Positions 43,234 to 54,048 of a stretch of 64,000 nt of DNA are shown here, one piece after another (the stretch's first letter is position 1; each line of letters begins with the position of its first letter). This DNA comes from Mixia osmundae IAM 14324 (taxonomy: Eukaryota; Basidiomycota; Mixiomycetes; Mixiales; Mixiaceae). The notes beneath the pieces are model-generated. The model was not told the DNA's origin. It searched no databases and saw only the letters and a program-made list of their open reading frames with translations. The position numbers and the translations under genes are program-made. The DNA lies in contig NW_014575557.1 of NCBI RefSeq assembly GCF_000708205.1, positions 744,143 to 808,142 on the forward strand. Reading direction: 5' to 3'.

Positions 43234-44337
43234 TCATAGATATTGCGAGCTCACTTCCGGTACTTGTCCGCCGAGCGTCAAGGCAGCGAATGCTGCATCA
43301 CCAGCCTGCTCGGCGCCGATGTCGAAGCCGACTGAGCTGGGCGTAGTACTCGAGGCAAACATGCTCGGCAGGGCACTCGTCACGCTAGGGACTGGCATCT
43401 CGAGATGCTCAGGTCCGGGGGCAAAGGCAGTAGCAGGATCGTTCAGTCCAGATGCGAGCAGCACATTGGTTGCAAGATCCTGGGCTTCAGCACGCGTAGT
43501 GTCACGCACAGGCGTCTGAGCAGATAGGCAGCCGGAGAGAAAAGAAATGTCTCCCTCGAGCTTGGCGATCGTCTTCTGGCATTGTTCGAGACCGTAGCTT
43601 TGCATGATTGCGTCCTCTTCAAGCTGTCTGACGCGCTGCAGCAAAAGTGAGACTGTCTCTGCCAGATGTGGCCCGGGCTGATGTCTGTTTTGTGGATGGG
43701 ATGACAGTGTGGGTGACTGAGTGCTGCAGAAGCTGGTCGCGGAGGAGGTATAGCTCATGCTGCTTGCAGACAAGGCGCTCATGGAAGACACTGGCGAGAG
43801 CGATGCGCTTGTTGCGGGTGAAATTTGACCTGGCTTGCGGATCGCGACGGCTTTGCTTGGTCGGCTTGTGGGCAGTGTAGGACTGACGAGCGGCTCTTTG
43901 GTCGCCCAGCGACTAGCTGCAGTCCCGGGCTGATCGGCCAGTGAGCGTGTAGGGCGCTGATTTGTCTGCGTGACCGGATAGTCTGCAATCGTGCTGGGAT
44001 TTGAGGATACGACTGCATCCTTTGCGCTTGTGGCGAGAGCGGTGGTCGTGTCTGTGCTCGAGCTCGAGGGAGTGCTGCTAGCTTCGACACTCTTCTCGCT
44101 CGACTTGTCATCTAGGCTTATACTCGAAGCCACAGGCATACATGGCGAGGCAGAGCGTGAGCTGCTTGGCTCGAGAGGCTGGCTCTGCTCCTCGGCCGAT
44201 TGAAACGAACCACCTGAGAATGTGCCGATGGAGCTCATCGTGGGCAGCACACTGAGGAGGGCACCGTGCGCTGCGTCGGAACTGGCTGACTGTCGATCTT
44301 TGGGGACGTCGTCTAGGACACGCAAAGGGGGAAACAT
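43234..44337 (-). CDS. Ser/Thr-rich protein with short coiled coil, unknown function
   Basis: Single exon, 367 residues. Mostly low-complexity Ser/Thr/Ala/Pro sequence (SSSTDTTTALATSAKD, SMSALSASSMSYTSSATS), with one ordered-looking part near residue 230-270: LAETVSLLLQRVRQLEEDAI ... LEQCQKTIAKLEGDISFL, a predicted coiled coil. No signal peptide or membrane helix. Its stop lies ~30 bp before the start of the eIF4A-like gene on the same strand, so the latter's promoter must overlap this gene. Not recognised. Confidence 0.72.
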   Translation of the reverse strand: MFPPLRVLDDVPKDRQSASSDAAHGALLSVLPTMSSIGTFSGGSFQSAEEQSQPLEPSSSRSASPCMPVASSISLDDKSSEKSVEASSTPSSSSTDTTTALATSAKDAVVSSNPSTIADYPVTQTNQRPTRSLADQPGTAASRWATKEPLVSPTLPTSRPSKAVAIRKPGQISPATSASLSPVSSMSALSASSMSYTSSATSFCSTQSPTLSSHPQNRHQPGPHLAETVSLLLQRVRQLEEDAIMQSYGLEQCQKTIAKLEGDISFLSGCLSAQTPVRDTTRAEAQDLATNVLLASGLNDPATAFAPGPEHLEMPVPSVTSALPSMFASSTTPSSVGFDIGAEQAGDAAFAALTLGGQVPEVSSQYL

Positions 44338-44482
44338 CGTGAAACGATGAGGGACTTTTGCTGGTTTCGCAGTTTCGCTGCACCGCGACCGGCTTGCCCC
44401 TTCAATATCTCAATCGATTGCAGGCCACCGCCTCCTTCAGGTCTGCAGCGCGTCCGCCTACCGTTGCTTAGATGCTGCATCC

Positions 44483-47044
44483 ATGTCCGAGCCAGCGACA
44501 ACGTCGGGCCAGGCCGAACCTGCCCCTTTGCTTGACGAGCCGCGTCCAATCAGGCAGCTCTCAGAATCTGTCGTCAATCGCATAGCAGCGGGAGAGGTAA
44601 CACCTTGTCCGTCCCAGTGCCGCTTCTGCTCAGTTGGGGCAGGTGGTACAACGCCCCGCCAATGCAGTGAAGGAGCTTCTCGAGAACGCACTCGACGCAG
44701 GCGCGACGACTGTCCGAGTTGAAGTCAAGGATGGCGGTCTCAAGCGCATCGTTATCGTCGATGACGGTCTGGGCATACGCGTGCGTCCATCATGCGCACG
44801 CTGTTCATGCCTTACATCTGCGAAATGATGAGCAGCATGAGGACCTGCCGCTGCTGTGTCAGCGATTCGCGACATCAAAGATCTCAACGTTTGATGATCT
44901 GTCTAGTCTGAGCTCGTACGGCTTTAGAGGCGAGGCTCTGGCTTCCATATCCCACGTCGCGCATCTCACCGTCGTCACGAAGACGCGCCACGATCTCGCT
45001 GGTTGGAAGTCAGTGGCTCGATATAATTACCAAAGTTTGCTCAGTGTTGCAGCAGAGCCAAGTATGCTGACGGGATCCTCGTGCCACATTCAAGCTCGGA
45101 CACGTCGTCAGAGCCAAAGCGAGCTGCAGCAGTCAACGGAACCCAATTCATCGTTAGTCGGCTGAGCGAGCATGGCATAGACGCTGACAAAGGGACAGAT
45201 TGAGGATCTTTTCTACAACATACCCACCCGTCTGAGAGCGCTTAAATCAGCCAGTGACGAGTACGCTCGTATTCTAGACGTCTTGGGTAAATATGCGATT
45301 CAAAATGCATCAGTCTCGATCAGCTGTCGCAAGGTCGGCGCACGAGAATGGGATCTCAATACCGGCCTGCCCGCGTCTGTGTCGATTCTGTCAGATGCAA
45401 CGTCATCGCAGACTCAACAAGACCTCTCCCAACAATCAGACGTGATTGGCGGCATATACGGTCAAGCGATCAAGAAAGAACTCGTCGAGGTTTCGCTCCA
45501 AGAAGACACGTTGGCTCTATCCGCGCACGGATGGTTTTCAGGACTCAACTTTAGCGCAAAGAAGGCAGTTTACGTCATCTTCGTCAATAGTGAGTTGCGC
45601 TCCAACAACCATTGGTTCGTCCTGACCTTGCGAGGTCCCCAGATCGCTTGGTTGAGTCGAGGAGCATTCGCAAGTCGCTCGAAATCTTCTACGCGCCTCT
45701 ACTGCCGAAAGGCGGCTTTCCCTTTGTCTACATATCCCTCATGCTCGATCCAGCGACGATCGACGTCAATGTTCATCCTACGAAATCCGAGGTCGGCTTC
45801 ATGAACGAAGATGACATATCAGATGCGCTATGTACAGCGCTCGAAGCGAAGCTCGAAGAATCCAGGCAATCACGTGGCTTCAAGGTCATCTCTGCGCCTC
45901 GAAATAGCGCGAATACAGACCCGACGCAGCAAGATGCTCGTCTGCTCTCGCGAAACGTCCCACAGCACCAGATTCGCACCGATCATCAAGCACGAACGCT
46001 CACTAGTATGCTCGTCACGGATGGACAGGCGCTCGAAAGATCGCAGCTGCCGACTCAAGCACCCATTGAAGCCAGAAAGGGCAAAATCACCGAGTCGGCT
46101 TGCAATTTGACGTCTATCCAAGAGCTGCGCGCGGAAGTTGGCGACTCTAAACACGCAGGCAAGATTAATGTCAAAAATATAGGCGAGGAGCTCATGCAGT
46201 GAGCAGGCGCCAGTGCGATCTTTGCCGATCATACCTTCGTGGGCGTGGTCGACTCGGATCGCGGACTCTCGCTCATTCAGCACGCCACTAAACTCTACAT
46301 CGCGCGACATGATGAATGCTTGTGCGTCCGAACACTGATTGGCCACACGTAGGCTGACATACGTACACAGGGAGGAGCTCTTCTATCAGTTGGGCTTGCG
46401 TCAATTTGGCCAAATGGGGCGCATGCTGCTCGATCCGCCACCCAAGCTATCTGAACTCATACAGATCGCTGTCGATCACGAGCCGCAAGTAACAAACGCC
46501 CATCTGTCACCAGACGAGATTAAGGAAGTGCGCTCACATCAGTATCATATCTATTGATGCTAAACAGGCTATAGCGCGCCACTCGTCGCTGGCTGGAGCG
46601 CAGAGACATGGTCGCTGAGTATTTCGCGATCGACCTGGACGAGCTCGATCGAGTCGTCTCCGTGCCCTTGATTCTCCCTGGCTATACGCCACCGCTCGAG
46701 AATTTGCCGCGATGTCTGTCCCGCCATGCTCAAACTTGAAATTACTGAAACGCTCAGCAGTCTTCCTGCATGGTGCAGTGCAGATCGAGTGGACGTCGGA
46801 GCGAGGCTGCTTCGCAAGTATGCTACGCTCGATCGCTCGGATGTCACTTCCTCTGCCGCCAGAGCTCGAGACGATGCCGACGGGCGTCTCATTACCGCCC
46901 GAGACCGCGTACAGATGGCAGATCGAACACGTCCTCTTCCCAGCACTCAAGGCATATCTCGTTGCGCCAGTGTCGCTGCGGGATCAGGGCATAATTCACG
47001 TCGCATCGCTTTCCAATCTCTACAAAGTCTTTGAGCGTTGTTGA
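44483..47044 (+). CDS. MLH1: DNA mismatch repair protein MLH1
   Basis: MutL homologue, partner of PMS1/PMS2 in mismatch repair and meiotic crossover. About ten exons. GHKL ATPase motifs: [79 protein letters not shown]. Transducer: FVNNRLVES and [14 protein letters not shown]. Linker, then the C-terminal dimerisation domain [41 protein letters not shown]-like [17 protein letters not shown], and the invariant MLH1 ending VFERC. One GC-AG intron lies in the linker, and two acceptors are fixed by in-frame stops just before them. It converges on RAX1 with 27 bp between stops. Confidence 0.95.
46159..46206 (+). other. GC-AG intron in MLH1
   Basis: Donor GCAG|gcaaga, acceptor tgagcag. Joining gives [18 protein letters not shown]; retention meets a TGA a few codons before the acceptor. 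Confidence 0.87.
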
Positions 47045-47071
47045 AGCTGCCTGTATACCTTGTCGATGACA

Positions 47072-48841
47072 TTACAACTGCATCCAGTCAGCGATAGACT
47101 CCGTAGTTTTGTTAGTGAACTCACTCGATGACCCGGAAGGAGTGCGAAGATGGCAGTCAATATCGTGACGCCGCTTGCGATGAGAAATGTGACCCATAGC
47201 TGCAGCGATGATCAGCCGTGCCGTGCCGTGCCGAAATGTATACACATACTGCCCGTCCGAACAAAAGGCTCACGACGTATCTCTCTCGCATCTTGATAGT
47301 ACGGAAAGGTGTCTGCAGTCGTATGAGCTCCGTTTGGCGCATTGTGAGCTAGCTCACCGTCTCGGATCGTCCAGCAAAGATGAGTAATGGATCGAGATCG
47401 TACGCATGACTGAGTAACAGTGTCAATGCGCAGCTGAAGGGCAGGGCGACCCAGATTCGCTTGCTCCTTGGCTGGCTATCGAGAAAGATGAAAGACAATG
47501 ACAGCGAAAGAGCTATCCAGAGAGCGAGAAGGCCAAAAAGCAGGCGAACCAAGGCTGAGAGTGGCGTCAGATTGCCAAACGCTTTGCTACGCAAGAAGCG
47601 TGGAAAGCTTTCCTGCTCGAGCTGTGCGTACGCGAACGTCTGCAGGCCGGGCTTTGTCAGCACAGGCAGTCGGCGCAACGGTTTCCTCATGCCTTTTGCT
47701 TGTGGAACAAGTCGGGAAGACGGCCACCCGCGTCCGAGTCGCCATCGTCCGGGTCAACCGATGGCAGAGCGGCGACTTTGAGATACTCGGGTAGATAGAT
47801 CTCACGCTCCGCGCCTCGCAAGAGGTAGCGGGCGTAGATGCGTTCGGCTGACACGATGATATCTTCACGAGTGAGAGCGGCATTGCGATAGATTTTTGGC
47901 TGAACCGGCGTCTTTGATTTGCAAATCGATCCGGACCGCATAAGACGTGACGAAGCCGTACTGAATGCACTGAAGCGGGATGCGGCCCGACTCGGACTGC
48001 GCTGAAGGCGCTCAGAGTGGTTGTGGATAGGCTCATTGGTTGCGTTGGCTTCGTCGGGATAGAGCGCTCGCAGCGTCTGTGACATGACGGAAGAGCGGCT
48101 TGCCTGGCGACCCATCGTTGTAGCTGATTGCGATGTAAGCTGTGATGGTTGACGCGCTAGTGTTACGTCTCGAGCAGTTTGGTCGTCGCTCTCGACACGA
48201 ATGGCAGGCGTCGAGCCTGCATATCCTTCTCGCAATGCCTCGACGTAAAGGCCTGATGCCGGTTGAGGTGCATGACCTATGCCTAGACCTGCCAGCGCTT
48301 GTTCCTTGGTGTGTGCGTCCTTCTCGGGATTGCCCTGATAAAGCGGTCCAAGCAGGGATTCGTAGCAACTGGCCTGTATCAGGCATTGTCCGCTGAGAGT
48401 CACAGTTAAAGACATACCTGCCATTCTGTTGAGCGTAGCGCAGGTAAGCTGGCCAGTCTCGTTGCAGCGCTTGTCTTATCCTACTGGACTGATCGGGCGA
48501 AAGCTCGGCGAGACGGGGTGAGGTTGGCGCAGGGTCCTGAGCGCTTGAGTCACGGTGCTGCGTCTCGCTTGTCATACGAGGCGAGGTGACAGTCTGACGG
48601 GCCAAGTCCTTGAGATATGTACGGAAGAGCGACTCGTGCTGTTGCACGTCGAGCCAGAAATCAAGCACATCGACATTGTTCTCCCTCTGTCCTGATTGTC
48701 AGCCCTGTCGAGGCCGAGATACAGGGTCATGCTGACTTGGAGATAGATGTAGAAGCAGTACAGGTCAACTGGCGCCTTGGTCTGTCTCGACAGGACCTCC
48801 CTGAGCGTTGGCAGACGAGTGCGTCGCATGCTGCTCGTCAT
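47072..48841 (-). CDS. RAX1: RGS-domain membrane protein, Rax1-like
   Basis: Start ATG 48841. The first exons give TRLPTLREVLSRQTKAPVDL, YCFYIYLQ / RENNVDVLDFWLDVQQHESL, the split RGS domain typical of Rax1; a ~150-residue Ser-rich insert separates it from the second RGS part (REDIIVSAERIYARYLL, REIYLPEYLK). Then KQKAMRKPLRR and three hydrophobic segments: LVRLLFGLLALWIALSLSLS, RIWVALPFSCALTLLLSHA, LWVTFLIASGVTILTAIFALL, with the end PGHRL after a last intron (gtgagt...tgcag). In yeast, Rax1 with Rax2 marks the bud site; a polarity role here is by family. The very C-terminal joins are less certain than the rest. Confidence 0.85.
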
Positions 48842-49332
48842 CAGCGTCAGGTAGCGATTCTGTGCATATCCCGCACCTTTCGTCTGTGTGATCTGCCGCG
48901 TCTGGGTCTTGAGAGACGGCCGTTTTGCCGCTGGACGATGTCAAGATCCGTAGGGAACCGAGCAACGTCGAATCCGGTGATAGATCTCTGAGACCCCTCA
49001 TCGTGCGACAGGCATTCGTCGACAAGTTTCAGCTGGGCGCCAAAGCGGTGTTGCAGGACAGCCTGTGTCTCCCGCTTAAGCACGAGTCGTGATCGCTTCG
49101 CTTCAGTCGCTATCAGTCACCGTCAGGCACGAGGCACAGGTCGCAGGCTGGGCGTGCACGACGACGCGACAAACGCGATCGAACTCGTTTTCCGTTGTTT
49201 TTGACATCTCGAAGCGCGCTATCCGGTCACCTCACGCCCCGGTCGACAAAGGCAGTGACACGCCGATCGACTGCTCAGGGCGGCAGAGCATCTGCAGATC
49301 ACTCGTGCAGCGACGCACGACCAGCTTGCAAG
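48842..49332. promoter_or_regulatory. Divergent interval RAX1 / DUF4048-like gene
   Basis: 491 bp. Minus-strand frames continue upstream of the RAX1 ATG (e.g. one with ATG near 49000 that could splice by a gtgcgg...gagcag intron into the RAX1 first exon), but the RGS domain normally starts near the N-terminus, so I treat this as non-coding leader and promoter. Confidence 0.4.
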
Positions 49333-51289
49333 ATGGCCTCGCTCGACAAATCGCTGCCAGCGACTCCGGCTTGGCAAGATCAACGCTCGGGCCCTCCCGT
49401 GTCACGCCGTGCTGCCGTACCACATTCAAGGAGGATATCGCTCTCTCAGATTGGCTATCGCACTTCTTCACCGACTTCGACCGGGCCTGTGTCCGCCGGT
49501 GCATGCCAATCACGTCCCTCGCTGGACGCAGCCTTGCATTCGCCTGCCTCATTGAGCGCTCAGTCGCAGAAGCATCATGCTCGCCGGTTCTCTGCCTATC
49601 AGGATGGTCAAGCACGTCACAGTCTGGAGACGAGCACGCCGGCATCCAACCGCCGAGCGTCGATGTACTATTCGATCGATACACCGCCCGACAGCGGCTA
49701 CCTTAAGCAGCCCATCGCACCGCATACAACAGCAGAGTCACCTCTCGTGGCGCGCAGTCGACAGTCATCCATCAATGCCACAAGGAGCAGGCAGTCTAGT
49801 GCCAACACAATGAGAGATTTGCGCCGGCCCGCGCCTACACGCTATCACACAGCCCAGACCGAAGCCGACGATGACTCGCCGTTTGACTTGGAGCTGAGCC
49901 AGCCTTCGCCCAACAGCACTCCTGCTCACTCTCCGGTACTTGAGCTCGGCGCGTTCGAACATCTTTCGCCGACGCCTACCTTATCCATTGACACAAGACA
50001 CCGCACGCGCTCGCCCTCGCCCTCGCCACTCTCGTCGTCTACCTGCTCACCCGTACCCTCGCTCATTGCTTCGCCAGCATCCGTCTCAGGTCACAGTGTC
50101 CGCAAAGTCGGTCTAGCTGCAGGGCCCAAGACGATCATGGAGAGCCACAAGGATTTACTTGATCAGATTGCCGCGAGAGAGCGGCGTGTACTTGACCTCA
50201 AGCAGGAACTCCAAAGGGAGCAAGATGAGCTCCGGTCGCTCAAGATCAATTGGGAGATGACCGTAGCAAGGGAACTTGTCACCATGCGGACATCTAGCTC
50301 CGGCAATCCTGGAACAGCAGCGCCCGCGCCTGCACCTTCGCCTCGTCTAGCCAGCGGTCTCTTCACTGCTGCGCCTCTCGCTCTGCCTACACCACGAGTC
50401 GGCTCTACCACGCGGCCTAGACAGGAGGACGATCCTGGCAAATCGCACGGGGTCGAATCGGCGCGCAATTGGATAGCAAAGTCGATCGGACATATCGGTG
50501 CCGCACTCGAGACGCTCGCCACGCCAGACGAAGAGATCGAACAACCCAATCTGAATCGCTCACTTTCTGAAGGAGACACCCGACGTGAGAGCTACTCGTC
50601 CATTACGTCAACGAACTCGTCGTGTGCTTCGCTGGGTACAAGCGACAGTCACGCCACCAACTTGACAGACCCAGACCTCGCATCGCCTGTCAAGCATGAT
50701 CCAGCTATCGAGTCGACGCCAACATCGCCTGTCATGACGCGCCGGCGAAGTATCGCTCTGTCGGACGAAGCACTCGCAACGCCCACCAGCGCCACGCATC
50801 CGTCCTTCACGTCAGTCCAAGGGGAAACATCCAGCAGCATAGAAATGAGAAGGGCGGAGAAGCATGCGCGCCGCCGTTCGACGTTTGATATGCTAGGCGC
50901 GGCAGCCTCACACTGGAGCGCCGGTCTGAGCAAGAAACTTAATGAGGTGTCGCACAGCGAAACGTACGTCTTCGTTATCACATACTTATTCGCGCAGCCT
51001 GGACTGAGAAAACTTATGCAGGTTCAAGGCATCAAAGAGAGCGACGGTCTCGCTGATGAACGATCTCGAGAAAACCTTGGCGGATGCGATTGGTGAAACG
51101 GACGGTTCCTCTCGCGTAAATGTTGACGAGACAAGCCGACATGAGAAGCAGCACCGGCCGCTCGATCTGCTCACAGAAGAGGAAGAGGAGGAAGAGGAGG
51201 GCAAATCAGCCACCGCGACAGATCGGCCTGAGCTCTTGAGCCAGATCAGCGAGCTCAGCGACGACAGCGACCATCAGTGGGGCTGGTAG
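49333..51289 (+). CDS. Large low-complexity fungal protein, DUF4048-like
   Basis: Two exons; the intron from ~50964 (gtacgt) to 51021 (ttatgcag) joins SHSET to FKASKRATVSLMNDLEKTL. Mostly Ser/Pro/Arg-rich sequence with many SRRxS/RRxS sites, a coiled coil (SHKDLLDQIAARERRVLDLK onward), a short WIAKSIGHIGAALETL helix and, near the end, SKRATVSLMNDLEKTLADA, which resembles the fungal DUF4048 signature. An eight-Glu run precedes the C-terminal DDSDHQWGW. No membrane segments or enzyme motifs. Probably a phosphoregulated scaffold; that is inference. ATG 49333 is the first in-frame ATG. Confidence 0.72.
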
Positions 51290-51587
51290 ATGTGCATTGA
51301 CTTGCATCGTGAGACGCTATGCATGCCCTACATGTCTTGACCCGTGTACCGGATTGAAGCTGTCGTGAGACTGGTAAGGAGAATTGCCATCGTTCGAGTA
51401 TCAATACAACTCGTCAGGCCACTCCAGCTAGTCGCACTGTGTCGTTCTAGACACGCTGATAGAGTCTTCAAGCTGTAGGACTGGCCATTGACCCAGCACG
51501 AGGGCTACAAAAAGGTGTCAGAAATGAGTGAAGACGAACGATTCTGGGCGCGTCCCAGCGCAGCACAGGATCCTCCAGCCAGGCGGC

Positions 51588-52183
51588 ATGCCGCTCACTG
51601 CTCCGACAGCTCAGCTGCATGACTGGAGAGGCGCTACCATCGATGACCTTCAGCTCTCGCCGGCATTCTGTCTCAAGCCGGACGAGCCGGTGCAAGATGC
51701 CCTACAATGTACCCACGACATCTGCTCATGTATGTCACCTGCTGATCAAGGCAGCAGCTGCTATGATGCGCGACTTCAACATCCTGCCTGTCATCACGCC
51801 GAGCCGCTCGTTGCTCGGCTTTCTGGATGTCGCCGCCTTGCGTGATACGTCGAATGGACTCGTCAAGGACCACATGTCTCGCTTCCAGCGCACACGCGAT
51901 TACACTCGTCCGTCTGCGGAAGCCAACATTGCGTTACAAGCTGAATCTTACTTGCAGTCATTACGCCCTCGACCGAGCTCGAAGAACTGGAGGCATTCTT
52001 CGTAGTACACGCGTTTGCCATCGTCACAGATATCGGTGAGCCTCGTGACGCCCGCGCTACATCAAGACGCTCAGCATCATCCCTGCAGAGCGCAAATTCG
52101 TGCTCGGCGTAGTCACGCGAGAAGACCTGAAGCAGTCAGTCGGCAGCCTTGACGAGTGGGTCTTGCTGACGATGCAGAGCTAG
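51588..52183 (+). CDS. Small CBS-domain (Bateman) protein
   Basis: Four exons (51588-51708, 51755-51907, 51958-52035, 52089-52183) give 148 residues. DWRGATIDDLQLSPAFCLKP, NILPVITPSRSLLGFLDV, then TLITPSTELEELEAFF, HAFAIVTDI and RKFVLGVVTREDL form two CBS motifs of one Bateman module. Such modules usually bind adenine nucleotides or S-adenosyl compounds. No catalytic domain is attached, as in several fungal stand-alone CBS proteins. Introns are 46-53 nt. An earlier ATG at 51524 is in another frame that stops at the CBS start. Confidence 0.8.
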
Positions 52184-52292
52184 ATTTGGCGAGCGGTGGC
52201 TAGGCAAGCCGACTGCTTGATCCGGACGCAGGATATGCTTGTTGTAACATCGCTGCAGGAGCCTACAACAACATGGGCGGCCGGTTCGGGGT

Positions 52293-53832
52293 CTACTGCG
52301 AGAGCTGATGGATCCGGACAATGCCATCGTCACCCCCGCTGAGAATGCGTCCGTGAGGCAGAGCGACGCAGACATGAATGACATCCGTATGCCCTGTGGA
52401 TTCGTTGACCAGCTGACCCGTCCGGACGTCCCAGGTTTTCAGACTCGCCGAGGTTGATCCTGTTGTGAGGTAGGGCGTGCCAGCGTGATGTGCTACGGTT
52501 GATATTGCAGGCTGCCGCAGCAGTCAGCATGACCCAGGTTGATCGCAGTTTGCACACCTTGTGATCGCCTCGCCACCGTAAAGCACCGGTCGAAGCTTCC
52601 CAGACGCGCAGGTACCCATCACTGCCGGCAGAGTACCACAGACCTCCTGCGCCTCCCGAGCCATAACCGTCTAGGTATCCGACGCACTCTATGCTGTACC
52701 CTTTGAGTTCTTCGGTCTCCATCGCAGCATCCGCTGGGGCAGTACTGGCCGGCGGCGCCTTCGCAGACTCTGCTTCTTGCAGTGTGGCAATCAGAGTCCC
52801 TGAAGTCAGGTTGACAATCTTGAGACCACCATCGACGCCGCCGACGAGGGCCAATGTGCCGGCAGAATTCAAGCAGAGCGCAGAAATGCCGCCCTCCAGG
52901 AGGAACCGCACGTCTACACCCGTGAGCTTGAGGACCGGTGTCGGTACTGATGGGTTCCACAAGCATAGTGCCGATTCACCGTCACCCGTGAGCAGCCGTC
53001 TCCCTGCAATCCTGGGTATCAGAGCAGCCTGACAGGAGGTTGCCAATCGCTTGCCGTCTGGAGCCCATGAGCCACAAGTGACCGGGGCGATGTGAGATGA
53101 GAGTACAAAGGGCGATACGTCTTTGTTCGATACTGCCGCAGACATCAGCAGACGACTCGCTGTTGCCTTGCGAACCCACTTGGCCAGCACCATACTGAGC
53201 CATCGTTGCTGCCCGCCGCTAAGAACTTTGAGAGCTTGGGCTCGGGGTTCCATGCAATCCACTGCTCTGCTGGTGAGCGCAGGCAAGGCAGAAGCTCTGT
53301 TCTGGCTGACCATGATCTCATCTGGACCTTCTAGACGCTTGTAGGGTGACCACGTAGGCGGCGATTCTGCTGCAGCAGCAGACGTAGCTTTGTAAACTCT
53401 GACTATTCCGTCCATGCCGGCTGTGGCGAGCAACTCGCCGTCTGTGCTCCAGCTTGCAGCGATGATACTATCATCGTGCTTGTCAAGAACGGTAACAAGT
53501 TCGCTGTTGTCTGTCCTGAAGACAAACCCAATGTCGTCTGAGCCACCAGAGACGGCCAATTCGAGCGTAGGATGTCGTGCAAGCGCAAACACTGAAGCCT
53601 CTGCACCGTGACCGCCAAAGTGGAGCACCGCGGTGTCCTCAGGCAGTTCTTGAGGAGGCTCGTCTGTCTGTTGCCCGTCTTCCGGCAGTTCATCTGCTTC
53701 GTCATCTTCGTCCGCGTCCATTGCATCTCGATCGAGCTCGTACTCGTCGAGGACCTCGTAGGTCTGCCCGTCGTCTCCCTGGATGAACTGGGGCTCAAAC
53801 CTGTCGCCATCCTGGGGCTCTTCGCTCTGCAT
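52293..53832 (-). CDS. SQT1: WD40 protein, Sqt1/AAMP type
   Basis: Acidic N-terminus (YELDRDAMDADEDDEADELP) followed by WD repeats: ASVFALARHPTLELAVSGGSDD, DDSIIAASWSTDGELLATAGMDG, EWIAWNPEPKLSKFLAAGSND, APVTCGSWAPDGKRLATS, GGISALCLNSAGTLALVGGVDG, LWYSAGSDGYLRVWE, TSASLKTWDVRTGQLV and GHTDVIHVCVALPHGRILSGGDDG. The order and acidic start match yeast Sqt1 (chaperone of ribosomal protein uL16) and animal AAMP. Introns at about 53270, 53150 and 52515 are needed to join the blades. Start ATG 53832; the GTG nine bases upstream was not used. Divergent from the MATE gene, ~215 bp apart. Confidence 0.85.
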
Positions 53833-54048
53833 GAGGTGCACTTTGCGGTGTTGCCGGCTCTCACAGATTCTCGCGAAGATCGAGCGCTCCGCTCGACTGC
53901 TCCACTTTGTCGTCGATCAAGCCGATCGTCCACACTGTTCGGCGAATGACTCACTTTTGCTCATCATCGTCCTTCCACCCGTCCCTCGTCCGGCACCCAA
54001 ATCGATCGGACCTCCGGAACTCTCTATGCTATCGCGAGGGGCATCTTG

